From Mucilaginibacter sp. L3T2-6 (lineage in GTDB: Bacteria; Bacteroidota; Bacteroidia; Sphingobacteriales; Sphingobacteriaceae), in the NCBI RefSeq assembly GCF_030519355.1, contig NZ_JAUMKC010000034.1, positions 1 to 44,800 of the forward strand: 44,800 bases of DNA. Direction: 5' to 3'. Shown here piece by piece: positions 16,127-22,707 of this stretch. The notes beneath the pieces were generated by a model. The model searched no databases. It had not been told where the DNA came from and was given only the letters and a program-made list of their open reading frames with translations. How positions within the stretch are numbered: the stretch's first letter is position 1; each line of letters begins with the position of its first letter. A program made the position numbers and the translations under genes.

Positions 16127-16540
16127 ATGAAATACTGGATCGTGGTGGTCTCGAAGGACCATATAGCCCGAGGCATAGCGGGCGGCTTTATGCAGGCTAA
16201 TCATGGCAAGAAAGGCCCGCTGAAAAGAATGTCGGCTGATGACGGGCTGATAGTTTACTCACCTAAGCAAACTTATGCCGGTAAGGAAGTTTTGCAGGCA
16301 TTTACGGCCATCGGACAAGTGGCCGACGACAAAATATACCAGCACAAAATGGCGGAAGATTTTGTGCCCTACCGGCGCAATATTAACTATCATCAATGTA
16401 AAGAAATACCGATTGCCCCGCTGATAAGACAGCTTGGTTTTATAACCAATAAAGCCTCATGGGGCTACCAGTTCCGATTCGGCTTTTTCGAGATACCTGA
16501 GGCGGATTTTAAATTAATTCATTCGGCAATGGTTGAATAG
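16127..16540 (+). CDS. EVE-domain protein (UPF0310 type)
   Basis: This 137-residue protein is a single EVE domain, a PUA-like fold thought to read modified nucleotides in DNA or RNA. It opens with KYWIVVVSKDHIARGIAGGFMQANHG, broken here by the family glycine and histidine positions, and has MSADDGLIVYSPK and IGQVADDKIYQ typical of this branch. The length is normal. It sits in the WYL cluster ten bases after the DoxX-like gene. The ligand is unknown. Confidence 0.82.
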   Translation: MKYWIVVVSKDHIARGIAGGFMQANHGKKGPLKRMSADDGLIVYSPKQTYAGKEVLQAFTAIGQVADDKIYQHKMAEDFVPYRRNINYHQCKEIPIAPLIRQLGFITNKASWGYQFRFGFFEIPEADFKLIHSAMVE

Positions 16541-16563
16541 AAGTTTGGAAAGTCCGAAAGACA
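16541..16563. repeat. GGAAAGTCCG-type dispersed repeat
   Basis: TTTGGAAAGTCCGAAAGAC lies directly behind the EVE-gene stop, in the gap before the AHSA1-like gene. It belongs to the same family as the copies at 19106-19145 and 42022-42114. Confidence 0.5.
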
Positions 16564-16658
16564 TGCGTTGTGCTAAACAGGCAACATTACAACTTTTCAA
16601 CCTTCCAACTAATACAACCACTGCAACATTTACAACTACTAAAACTGGAAACAAGAAT

Positions 16659-17075
16659 ATGACAACCGAAACAACAATAACATTCAAAGCCCCTTTGGCC
16701 GAAGTTTGGAAAGGGCTTACTGACCCGGCAATTGTAAAGCAATATTTTTTCGGCACTAATTTATCATCCGATTGGATGGTTGGCAGCCCGATTAAATTTA
16801 CCGGAGAATGGGAGGGGATAAGTTATGAAGATGGCGGAATTATCCTCGATATTTACGTGCCGAAATTTTTAAAATACTCGTACTGGAGCAGTATGAACGG
16901 TACTGAGAACAGGCCGGAAAATTACAACAATATCACCTACGAACTTGATGAATGTTGTGATAAAACCATCCTGGTTATCACCCAGGAGGGTATAAAAAAC
17001 CAGGAAGCAGCCGATCATTCGGAAGAAATGTGGATATCGGTTTTTAACGGGTTGAAAAAAATCATCGAAAAATAA
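16659..17075 (+). CDS. AHSA1/SRPBCC-family protein
   Basis: This 138-residue protein has the START/SRPBCC helix-grip fold: ITFKAPLAEVWKGLTDPAIV at the N-terminus, the GSPIKFTGEWEG hairpin, ILDIYVPKFLKYSYWSS, and a long C-terminal helix ending in FNGLKKIIEK. These proteins bind hydrophobic ligands or assist Hsp90-like proteins; no specific role can be given. I chose ATG at 16659 because the domain begins there; a longer frame starting at 16533 overlaps the EVE gene and would encode a Thr-rich, low-complexity leader over a repeat-containing gap. Confidence 0.8.
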   Translation: MTTETTITFKAPLAEVWKGLTDPAIVKQYFFGTNLSSDWMVGSPIKFTGEWEGISYEDGGIILDIYVPKFLKYSYWSSMNGTENRPENYNNITYELDECCDKTILVITQEGIKNQEAADHSEEMWISVFNGLKKIIEK

Positions 17076-17152
17076 GTATTAATCAATTTGTTTATACAAT
17101 CTTTATAAATAATTCATTGATAATAAATTATACATCGATATAACTTTTGGTA

Positions 17153-17620
17153 ATGATAGTCAAAGTCAAGGAATCTCATCAAAATCAATTTATTATTGCA
17201 GGAATTTCCGCTAGGACAACCAACCAAAACGGGCAATCTGCCCAGGACATCGGCGGACTATGGACAAGGTTCACGACCGAAAACCTGGGGCAGCAAATCA
17301 GCGGAAAACTTTCAGATGACATGTACTGTGCATATACCGACTACGAGTCGGACCACAACTGCCCTTACACTGCCGTACTTGGCTGTAAAGCGGACTCATC
17401 AACGAATATTCCTGATGGGTTTACCGGCATTACGGTACCGGGCGGTGATTACCAGGTTTATTATTTGCAAGGCCTTTTCCCGGCTAATATTGGGGCTGCC
17501 TGGCGGCAGATATGGGCCAGCGATATTGACAGAAAATATGCTTCAGATTATGATTGGTATAAGGCAGGCGCCGATAGTTTTGAAAAGACTGAGGCGACGA
17601 TATATTTGGGTGTGAGGTAA
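17153..17620 (+). CDS. GyrI-like / AraC effector-binding domain protein
   Basis: This 155-residue protein matches stand-alone effector-binding domains (GyrI-like, Cass2-type). It shows FIIAGISARTTNQNGQSAQDIG split by the family turn, LWTRFTTENL, YCAYTDYESDHNCPYTAVLGC and ITVPGGDYQVYYLQG. Such domains bind small hydrophobic cations or drugs and occur fused to AraC/MerR regulators or alone. The start is ATG at 17153; TTG at 17147 is possible. It closes the WYL cluster and is convergent with dihydroorotase. Confidence 0.82.
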   Translation: MIVKVKESHQNQFIIAGISARTTNQNGQSAQDIGGLWTRFTTENLGQQISGKLSDDMYCAYTDYESDHNCPYTAVLGCKADSSTNIPDGFTGITVPGGDYQVYYLQGLFPANIGAAWRQIWASDIDRKYASDYDWYKAGADSFEKTEATIYLGVR

Positions 17621-17660
17621 TTTTCTGTCTATTATAATTTGTTTTGTGATTGCTGTAAGA

Positions 17661-17732
17661 GAGGGACGAACGAAGCAATCTTGCCGGTATACATCGCGGA
17701 TTATCCCGGGCAACGAGTTTGCTCCGTTCCTC
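17661..17732. repeat. Palindromic GAGGnACGnAGCAA element between convergent genes
   Basis: GAGGGACGAACGAAGCAATC (17661-17680) and a related sequence on the opposite strand, starting GAGGAACGGAGCAA (17732 downward), face each other across the gap between the GyrI-like and dihydroorotase genes. Together they can form a long imperfect hairpin. The GAGGAACGAAGCAATC motif is, from memory, a widespread short repeat in Bacteroidota. Confidence 0.55.
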
Positions 17733-17750
17733 AAAATGGTAATGGGATTA

Positions 17751-19085
17751 TTAGCGGTTAAAGCTCAATCTTTGGCCATTCTCACCTTCAATCAAATTTC
17801 CATTAGCCCAGACAAGTTTACCCGATACAATGGTATAAGCAATTTTTGATTTGAAAGTGCTTCCCTCGAACGGGCTCCATTTGCATTGGTATAAAATATT
17901 GTCTTTGCTGACTGTCCACGGATCATTTAGATCAACCAGCGCTAAATCTGCCCAATAGCCTTCACGGATGTAGCCGCGCTTTTCTATTTGAAAGCAAATG
18001 GCTACGTTATGCGCCATTTTTTCGGCGATTTGTTCCAAGGTGACTTTTCCCTGGTGATACAGTTCCAGCATGGCCGGCAACGCATGCTGCACCAGCGGAC
18101 CGCCTGACGGCGCTTGCAAATATGGCTGCGATTTTTCCTCGATGGTGTGTGGAGCATGGTCGGTAGCAATAACGTCGATTCGTCCGTTTAAAACGGCTTT
18201 TAAAATACCTTCCCGGTCTGCAGCTGTTTTTACAGCGGGGTTCCATTTAATCAGGTTGCCTTTGGTTTCGTAATCCTCGTCACTAAACCAGAGGTGGTGT
18301 ATACAAGCCTCGGCGGTAATTCTTTTATCTTTTAGGGGGATGGAATTGTCAAACAAATAAGTTTCCTTTTCGGTAGAGATATGTAAAATATGCAGACGGG
18401 TATTATGCTTTTTAGCTAAATCAACAGCCATAGACGAAGAAAGGTAACAAGCTTCCTCGCTGCGGATCTTCGGGTGCAGTTTTACCGGGATGTTTTCGCC
18501 CAGCAATTGTTTGTAGTGAGCCAGATTGGCTTGTATGGTTGCTTCATCTTCACAATGCGTAGCTACCAAAATTGGTGATTGAGAAAATATCCGTTCAAGT
18601 GTTGCCGGATTATCCACCAGCATGTTACCTGTTGACGAACCCATAAAAACTTTAACCCCGCAGACACTGGCAGTATTGGTTTTGAGTACTTCCTCGATAT
18701 TATCATTTGAGGCCCCCATGAAGAATGAATAGTTGGCAAGTGATGTACGTGCGCCTATGTCATACTTATCCTGTAAGAGTTCCTGGGTAAGGGTGTTGGG
18801 TACGGTGTTAGGCATCTCCATAAAGGATGTTATCCCCCCAGCTACTGCCGCACGCGATTCAGTGAATATTTTCGCCTTGTGAGTGAGGCCTGGCTCGCGA
18901 AAGTGTACCTGGTCGTCAATACAGCCGGGGAAAAGGTATAGACCCTCCGCATTGATTTCCTTATCGGCAGTGGAATTAATTTGCTTGTCGATACGGTCGA
19001 TAAAGCCGTCTTTCACCAAAACATCAGCCACAAATTGCTGGCCTTCATTAACTACAGTTGCCGATTTTATAAGGATAGTGCTCAT
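17751..19085 (-). CDS. pyrC: Dihydroorotase
   Basis: This 444-residue amidohydrolase should form dihydroorotate from carbamoyl aspartate in pyrimidine synthesis (class I type; allantoinase is the main alternative). Visible metal-site residues are His61 in DDQVHFREPGLTHK, Lys145 in GVKVFMGSS (the carbamylated lysine), His177 in ATHCEDE, His232 or His235 in LHILHIST, and Asp309 in ATDHAPHT. The usual HxH at the first metal site reads Gln59-Val-His61, a substitution that I recall from other Bacteroidota dihydroorotases. The gene is alone, without other pyr genes nearby. The family is certain and the dihydroorotase assignment likely. Confidence 0.85.
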   Translation of the reverse strand: MSTILIKSATVVNEGQQFVADVLVKDGFIDRIDKQINSTADKEINAEGLYLFPGCIDDQVHFREPGLTHKAKIFTESRAAVAGGITSFMEMPNTVPNTLTQELLQDKYDIGARTSLANYSFFMGASNDNIEEVLKTNTASVCGVKVFMGSSTGNMLVDNPATLERIFSQSPILVATHCEDEATIQANLAHYKQLLGENIPVKLHPKIRSEEACYLSSSMAVDLAKKHNTRLHILHISTEKETYLFDNSIPLKDKRITAEACIHHLWFSDEDYETKGNLIKWNPAVKTAADREGILKAVLNGRIDVIATDHAPHTIEEKSQPYLQAPSGGPLVQHALPAMLELYHQGKVTLEQIAEKMAHNVAICFQIEKRGYIREGYWADLALVDLNDPWTVSKDNILYQCKWSPFEGSTFKSKIAYTIVSGKLVWANGNLIEGENGQRLSFNR

Positions 19086-19105
19086 GGAAGCAAAGATAGG
19101 GTTTT

Positions 19106-19145
19106 GAGTCGGGAAAGTCCGGAAAGTCGGTAAAGTCCGAAAGTT
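19106..19145. repeat. GGAAAGTCCG-type dispersed repeat
   Basis: Upstream of dihydroorotase the sequence contains GGGAAAGTCC, GGAAAGTCGG and TAAAGTCCGAAAG in tandem. The same words recur at 16541-16563, 20001-20030, 40721-40743 and 42022-42127, always outside genes. Confidence 0.6.
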
Positions 19146-19181
19146 AAAAAAACAAAAAAAGTCCGCTTAAAGAGCAGACTT
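19146..19181 (-). terminator. Intrinsic terminator of the outer-membrane protein gene
   Basis: AAGTCCGCT (19159-19167) pairs with AGCAGACTT (19173-19181) across a five-base loop. On the minus strand it is followed by a long T-rich run, 55 bases behind the stop of the outer-membrane protein gene. Confidence 0.75.
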
Positions 19182-19235
19182 CAATAATTGAATTAATAAT
19201 TCCGAAATCGAAATTCCGACTTCCGAAATCTCCCT

Positions 19236-19877
19236 TTACTTCCTTCCCCAGAAATAATTCAAACCAAATGAAATGGCATCGTTTAAGCCAAGGTGAAAAG
19301 TGTTCTCTTTGGTGTGGTAGTCGAGATTATAAGACACGCCGCCGAAACCCAGGTTGACGCCAAGCTTTTGTGTTGGAAAGAACACAAAGTTCGGTGTGGC
19401 GCCAAGGCTGAATGTGCCATAATTAAAATATTTTGAGTTATTCAGCGTGCTGATGCCAAATTCCGGGAAAAAGCCAAATTTGTCGCTGATCATGGCATAG
19501 TAACGGGCATGAATGCCGATGCCGAGGATATCGGTGTGGTATTTGTCGCTGGCTACATAGTTTTTTGTGGGGTCTGCAGATGAATGAAAATCAGAAGTTT
19601 CAGTACCGCCGGTGCGCGAAAAAACGGGTTGAATGCCTATCGACCACTTATCACTTATAAAAAAGCCAAACTCCGGGCGGATGCTAAGCGAGTTGATTTT
19701 GCTGGTGGAATAATTGGTGTAACCGTCGGTGTAATTAATTACGCTTGACGACCCGTAGCTACTGTAATCATAAGTTAAGCTGCCGCCCAGGTAATACTGG
19801 CCTTTATGACCCTGTGCGAATGCAGAACCTATGCAGGCAAAAACGAAAAGAAAAAATGCAAGTAATGTTTGTTTCAT
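19236..19877 (-). CDS. Outer-membrane beta-barrel protein
   Basis: This 213-residue protein has a clear signal peptide (MKQTLLAFFLFVFACIGSAFAQ, written here as its first 22 positions: hydrophobic core 4-19, cleavage at AFA-Q). The mature part alternates hydrophobic and polar residues and is rich in Tyr, Gly and Phe, with a final strand ISFGLNYFWGRK, as in eight-stranded OmpA/OmpX-like barrels of Bacteroidota. It is about the size expected for eight strands. The start is ATG at 19877; a longer frame up to 19985 has no signal-peptide character and overlaps the helicase promoter region. The function is unknown. Confidence 0.78.
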   Translation of the reverse strand: MKQTLLAFFLFVFACIGSAFAQGHKGQYYLGGSLTYDYSSYGSSSVINYTDGYTNYSTSKINSLSIRPEFGFFISDKWSIGIQPVFSRTGGTETSDFHSSADPTKNYVASDKYHTDILGIGIHARYYAMISDKFGFFPEFGISTLNNSKYFNYGTFSLGATPNFVFFPTQKLGVNLGFGGVSYNLDYHTKENTFHLGLNDAISFGLNYFWGRK

Positions 19878-20000
19878 GTGCGATTGAAATTTGTTGACCA
19901 AAGTACGTTGTTTACATTTAATTAATACGTAAAGCTTAACCGAATAGTAACAATGTACCGGCGAATTAGTCAGCAAAGTTGGCACATCAACTCATGCATC

Positions 20001-20030
20001 TTTCCCGACTTTACTCACTATCCCGACTCA
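20001..20030. repeat. GACTTTCCC-type dispersed repeat
   Basis: TTTCCCGACTTTACTCAC and ATCCCGACTCA are minus-oriented members of the GGGAAAGTC repeat family, lying just upstream of the helicase -7 element. Confidence 0.45.
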
Positions 20031-20036
20031 AACAAC

Positions 20037-20044
20037 TATCTTTG
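20037..20044 (+). promoter_or_regulatory. -7 element directly before the helicase start
   Basis: TATCTTTG matches TAnnTTTG exactly and ends four bases before the ATG at 20049. Transcription starting at the usual distance would give a leaderless or nearly leaderless mRNA. Confidence 0.55.
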
Positions 20045-20048
20045 CCCC

Positions 20049-21395
20049 ATGGGCGTACCTTTTGAAGATTTTAAATTTAACCGGCAGATTTTGAATGCCA
20101 TTGCTGATGCCGGTTATACGGAAGCTACACCTATCCAGCAAAAGGCTATCCCGCCGATATTAAACGGGCAGGATGTAATGGGCATAGCGCAAACCGGCAC
20201 CGGTAAAACTGCCGCCTATGTGCTGCCGCTTATCATGAAGCTTAAGTATGCACAGGGTGAGAATCCGCGTGCCCTGATAGTTTCGCCAACGCGCGAGCTG
20301 GCCATGCAGATAGAGGAAAACATCAAAACCTTTGCTAAGTACACCGACTTGCGCGTGGTGGTTTTATATGGCGGCCTTGGCCCTAAAACACAGATTGAGC
20401 AGGTTAATAGGGGAGTTGATATTATTGTGACGACCCCCGGCCGTTTTATGGATATTTACCTGGCGGGGCATATCGTTACCAAAACTTTGCAGGTGCTGGT
20501 TTTGGATGAAGCCGATAAAATGATGGATATGGGCTTTATGCCCCAGATCAACCGGATACTGGAAGTTGTGCCGGTAAAGCGGCAAAATCTGCTATTCTCG
20601 GCAACCATGTCTGATAAGGTGCATTCGCTTTCGGCGAATTTCCTGGAGTTTCCAACAGTTATCGAGGTTACCCCGCAGGCCACACCGGCGCAGACAGTGA
20701 ACCAGCATTTGTATTTTGTCCCTAATGTTAAAACTAAAATAAACCTGCTGAAGAAACTGCTGGATGCTGAAGACGACGTGAAGAAGCTGATTATTTTTTG
20801 CAAAACCCGCACTTCAGCAGAAGATGTTTACAAGTTCCTGCTCAGAAAATACGGGGAAAACGGTGTAAAGGTATTACATGCCAATAAGGGGCAAAATACC
20901 CGCATTAACTCTATTAATGCTTTTAAAGCTGACGAGGTGAAGATACTGGTGGCGACTGATGTAGCCGCCCGCGGTATAGACGTAAGCGATGTAAGCCACG
21001 TAATAAATTTTGATGTTCCGGTAGTAATTGAGGATTACGTGCACCGCATCGGGCGTACGGGCAGGGCATATCAATCTGGCGAGGCGATCACTTTTTGCAC
21101 GCCGGCTGAAGAATATTATTTGGACAAAATTCAAAAACTGATAAAGCAAACCATCCCGGTTAGCGATATCCCTGCCGACGTATTTGTAGAAGCCACCGGG
21201 TTTGATGAACGCCAGGAGCAGGCGAGGGAAATCGATCTTCAAAAGCGGAAAGAAAATCCCGATTTTAAAGGGGCCTTTCACGAAAAAAAAACCCTCACCC
21301 AGCGCAAAAAGTTTGATGCTGCCAAAGCGAAGAAGACGGGGCAGCAAACAGATAAAAGAAACAAATCACCAAAAGCATACAGGAAGAAAAGATAA
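20049..21395 (+). CDS. DEAD-box ATP-dependent RNA helicase
   Basis: This 448-residue protein contains the whole DEAD-box core: Q motif (F...GYTEATPIQQKAIP), motif I AQTGTGKT, Ia PTRELA, Ib TPGR, II DEAD, III SAT, then the second RecA domain with IFCKTR, VATDVAARGID and HRIGRTGR. The C-terminal 70 residues are basic (Lys/Arg-rich), typical of RhlE-like helicases that act on ribosome assembly or mRNA decay. I chose ATG at 20049 because the Q motif follows and a -7 element precedes it; the frame is open further upstream but that part is not helicase-like. The subfamily is likely RhlE-like. Confidence 0.93.
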   Translation: MGVPFEDFKFNRQILNAIADAGYTEATPIQQKAIPPILNGQDVMGIAQTGTGKTAAYVLPLIMKLKYAQGENPRALIVSPTRELAMQIEENIKTFAKYTDLRVVVLYGGLGPKTQIEQVNRGVDIIVTTPGRFMDIYLAGHIVTKTLQVLVLDEADKMMDMGFMPQINRILEVVPVKRQNLLFSATMSDKVHSLSANFLEFPTVIEVTPQATPAQTVNQHLYFVPNVKTKINLLKKLLDAEDDVKKLIIFCKTRTSAEDVYKFLLRKYGENGVKVLHANKGQNTRINSINAFKADEVKILVATDVAARGIDVSDVSHVINFDVPVVIEDYVHRIGRTGRAYQSGEAITFCTPAEEYYLDKIQKLIKQTIPVSDIPADVFVEATGFDERQEQAREIDLQKRKENPDFKGAFHEKKTLTQRKKFDAAKAKKTGQQTDKRNKSPKAYRKKR

Positions 21396-21417
21396 AAAAC
21401 TGGGTGTTATCCCCGGG

Positions 21418-21469
21418 GGCGCCCTAAGAGTAAGCTTAAAAGCCCTTACCCGCCAATACTTAGGCGCCC
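21418..21469. other. GC-rich stem-loop between helicase and small membrane protein
   Basis: GGCGCCCTAAG (21418-21428) pairs with CTTAGGCGCCC (21459-21469) with one bulged base and a 30-base loop. There is no T run, so it is not a standard terminator. Confidence 0.45.
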
Positions 21470-21495
21470 TCAGCATAATAGCCCGCATAAGATAC

Positions 21496-21762
21496 ATGAA
21501 ACTACGAATCACCCCCTTAAACTTTGCCAGCGCATTTTTCCTGGTCGCGGCCGTTTACAGTTGGATATATGGCGTTAAAATTTCAGGAACGCATTTCAAA
21601 ATGATGGACTCGGCGATAGGGTGGATTTTTATCCTGTTTGCAGTTGTAGTGTCATTTATGGATATAATGTTCCGTAATTTCTTCCCGCAAACCAAAAAGT
21701 TATGGATTGTAGAGCTAAGCTTTATAACTTTGGCGGCTATTTTGTTTTTACTTGTAAAATAA
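21496..21762 (+). CDS. Small three-helix membrane protein
   Basis: This 88-residue protein has three hydrophobic segments (about 9-28, 38-60, 65-87) and short polar loops; I do not recognise a family. The start is ATG at 21496. The reading frame stays open upstream into the helicase gene, but that stretch is a strongly basic out-of-frame overlap and not credible. It lies five bases before gldC on the same strand. Confidence 0.68.
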   Translation: MKLRITPLNFASAFFLVAAVYSWIYGVKISGTHFKMMDSAIGWIFILFAVVVSFMDIMFRNFFPQTKKLWIVELSFITLAAILFLLVK

Positions 21763-21767
21763 TTTGA

Positions 21768-22100
21768 ATGAAAACTGCTGAAATAAAGCTAACGATAGAA
21801 CTTGACGACAATAACGTTCCGGAAAATATTATGTGGCAATCAACTGACGGCGAAAATAAGGAAGCCCTGCCGGTAAAATCGATGATGCTTGCACTATGGG
21901 ACGGAAGCTACAAAAACTCGCTCCGCATCGACCTTTGGACAAAGGATATGCCCGTGGATGAAATGAAACGCTTTTTTTATGAAACCCTGCAAACTATGGG
22001 CGACAGCTTTTTACGCGCAACCGGCGAGAAGAACATTGTAGAGGACTTGCGCGACTACTGTGCTCATTTTGCCGATAAGATGGAAATCAGCCAGAAATAA
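21768..22100 (+). CDS. gldC: Gliding motility protein GldC
   Basis: This 110-residue soluble protein matches GldC: ELDDNNVPENIMWQSTDGE, then KSMMLALWD, SLRIDLWTKDMPVDEMKRFFYETL (the most conserved part, here split at its centre), and a C-terminal helix with DYCAHFADKME. In Flavobacterium johnsoniae GldC is needed for efficient gliding, usually beside GldB; here gldB is not adjacent, and GldC homologues also occur in non-gliding Bacteroidota, so motility cannot be concluded. It sits between two small membrane proteins, separated by five and one bases. Confidence 0.88.
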   Translation: MKTAEIKLTIELDDNNVPENIMWQSTDGENKEALPVKSMMLALWDGSYKNSLRIDLWTKDMPVDEMKRFFYETLQTMGDSFLRATGEKNIVEDLRDYCAHFADKMEISQK

Positions 22101-22101
22101 T

Positions 22102-22542
22102 ATGCGTCTTAACACCTTAACCTCGTTTTGCGGCTTCGTTATCCTAATTGCTGCATTGTATTGCCCGATCTTGCGCCCCTTTCATTTATTTAACATGGAC
22201 GCCTTCGGCGCTAACAGGCCATATGGCATGGTACTGCTTTTGATTGGGGTAGTAGGTATATTGGGTACTGTACTTAACCAGTTTAAACTAACCAGGTTTG
22301 TCGCATGGTTCTCACTGGTGCTGGTTGTGTTATTTTTTATCGGAGCCTTTTTAAAGGTGAATACTTCGTTCAGCTTTATACCCTTCCGCTCTATAGATGC
22401 CTTCCTGACACGGCAAATTAAGTTTAAATGGGGATGGTACCTGATTTTCGCCGGACCGTTGCTGGCGGTAGCCGGTGTTCTTTTTGAAAGAAAACGGAAT
22501 TTTATTCCGCCTTCGTCTGAAAACAGTCAAACAAAAGCCTGA
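22102..22542 (+). CDS. Small four-helix membrane protein
   Basis: This 146-residue protein has four hydrophobic segments (about 5-25, 45-62, 70-90 and 112-128) and a short charged C-terminal tail; no family is recognised. ATG at 22102 directly follows the gldC stop codon, pointing to translational coupling. A longer frame starting inside gldC is less likely. Confidence 0.68.
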   Translation: MRLNTLTSFCGFVILIAALYCPILRPFHLFNMDAFGANRPYGMVLLLIGVVGILGTVLNQFKLTRFVAWFSLVLVVLFFIGAFLKVNTSFSFIPFRSIDAFLTRQIKFKWGWYLIFAGPLLAVAGVLFERKRNFIPPSSENSQTKA

Positions 22543-22557
22543 AAATTTTCTTTATAT

Positions 22558-22589
22558 GTTTCAGCCCGGGTAAAATATCCGGCTGAAAC
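22558..22589. other. Stem-loop upstream of the hybrid kinase
   Basis: GTTTCAGCCCGG (22558-22569) pairs with CCGGCTGAAAC (22579-22589) with one bulge. There is no T run after it. It may weakly terminate the gldC operon or act as a processing site. Confidence 0.4.
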
Positions 22590-22707
22590 GGTATTGGGGC
22601 AATTTTATAGCCAGACCAAGTTATCATAATTAATCATTTGCGTACTAATCAAATAAGTATATTAAAAATAAATTTTTAACATATTTGTATCTCATAAAAT
22701 CGTCTGC

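Noticed and set aside
16533..16658. Thr-rich leader for the AHSA1-like protein
   Set aside because: It covers an intergenic repeat, overlaps the EVE gene and precedes a clear domain start at 16659.
19878..19985. Longer N-terminus of the outer-membrane protein
   Set aside because: It would place 36 residues before a perfect signal peptide and overlap the helicase upstream region.
21202..21495. Long N-terminal extension of the small membrane protein into the helicase gene
   Set aside because: The extension is a basic out-of-frame reading of the helicase C-terminus; ATG at 21496 directly precedes the first membrane helix.
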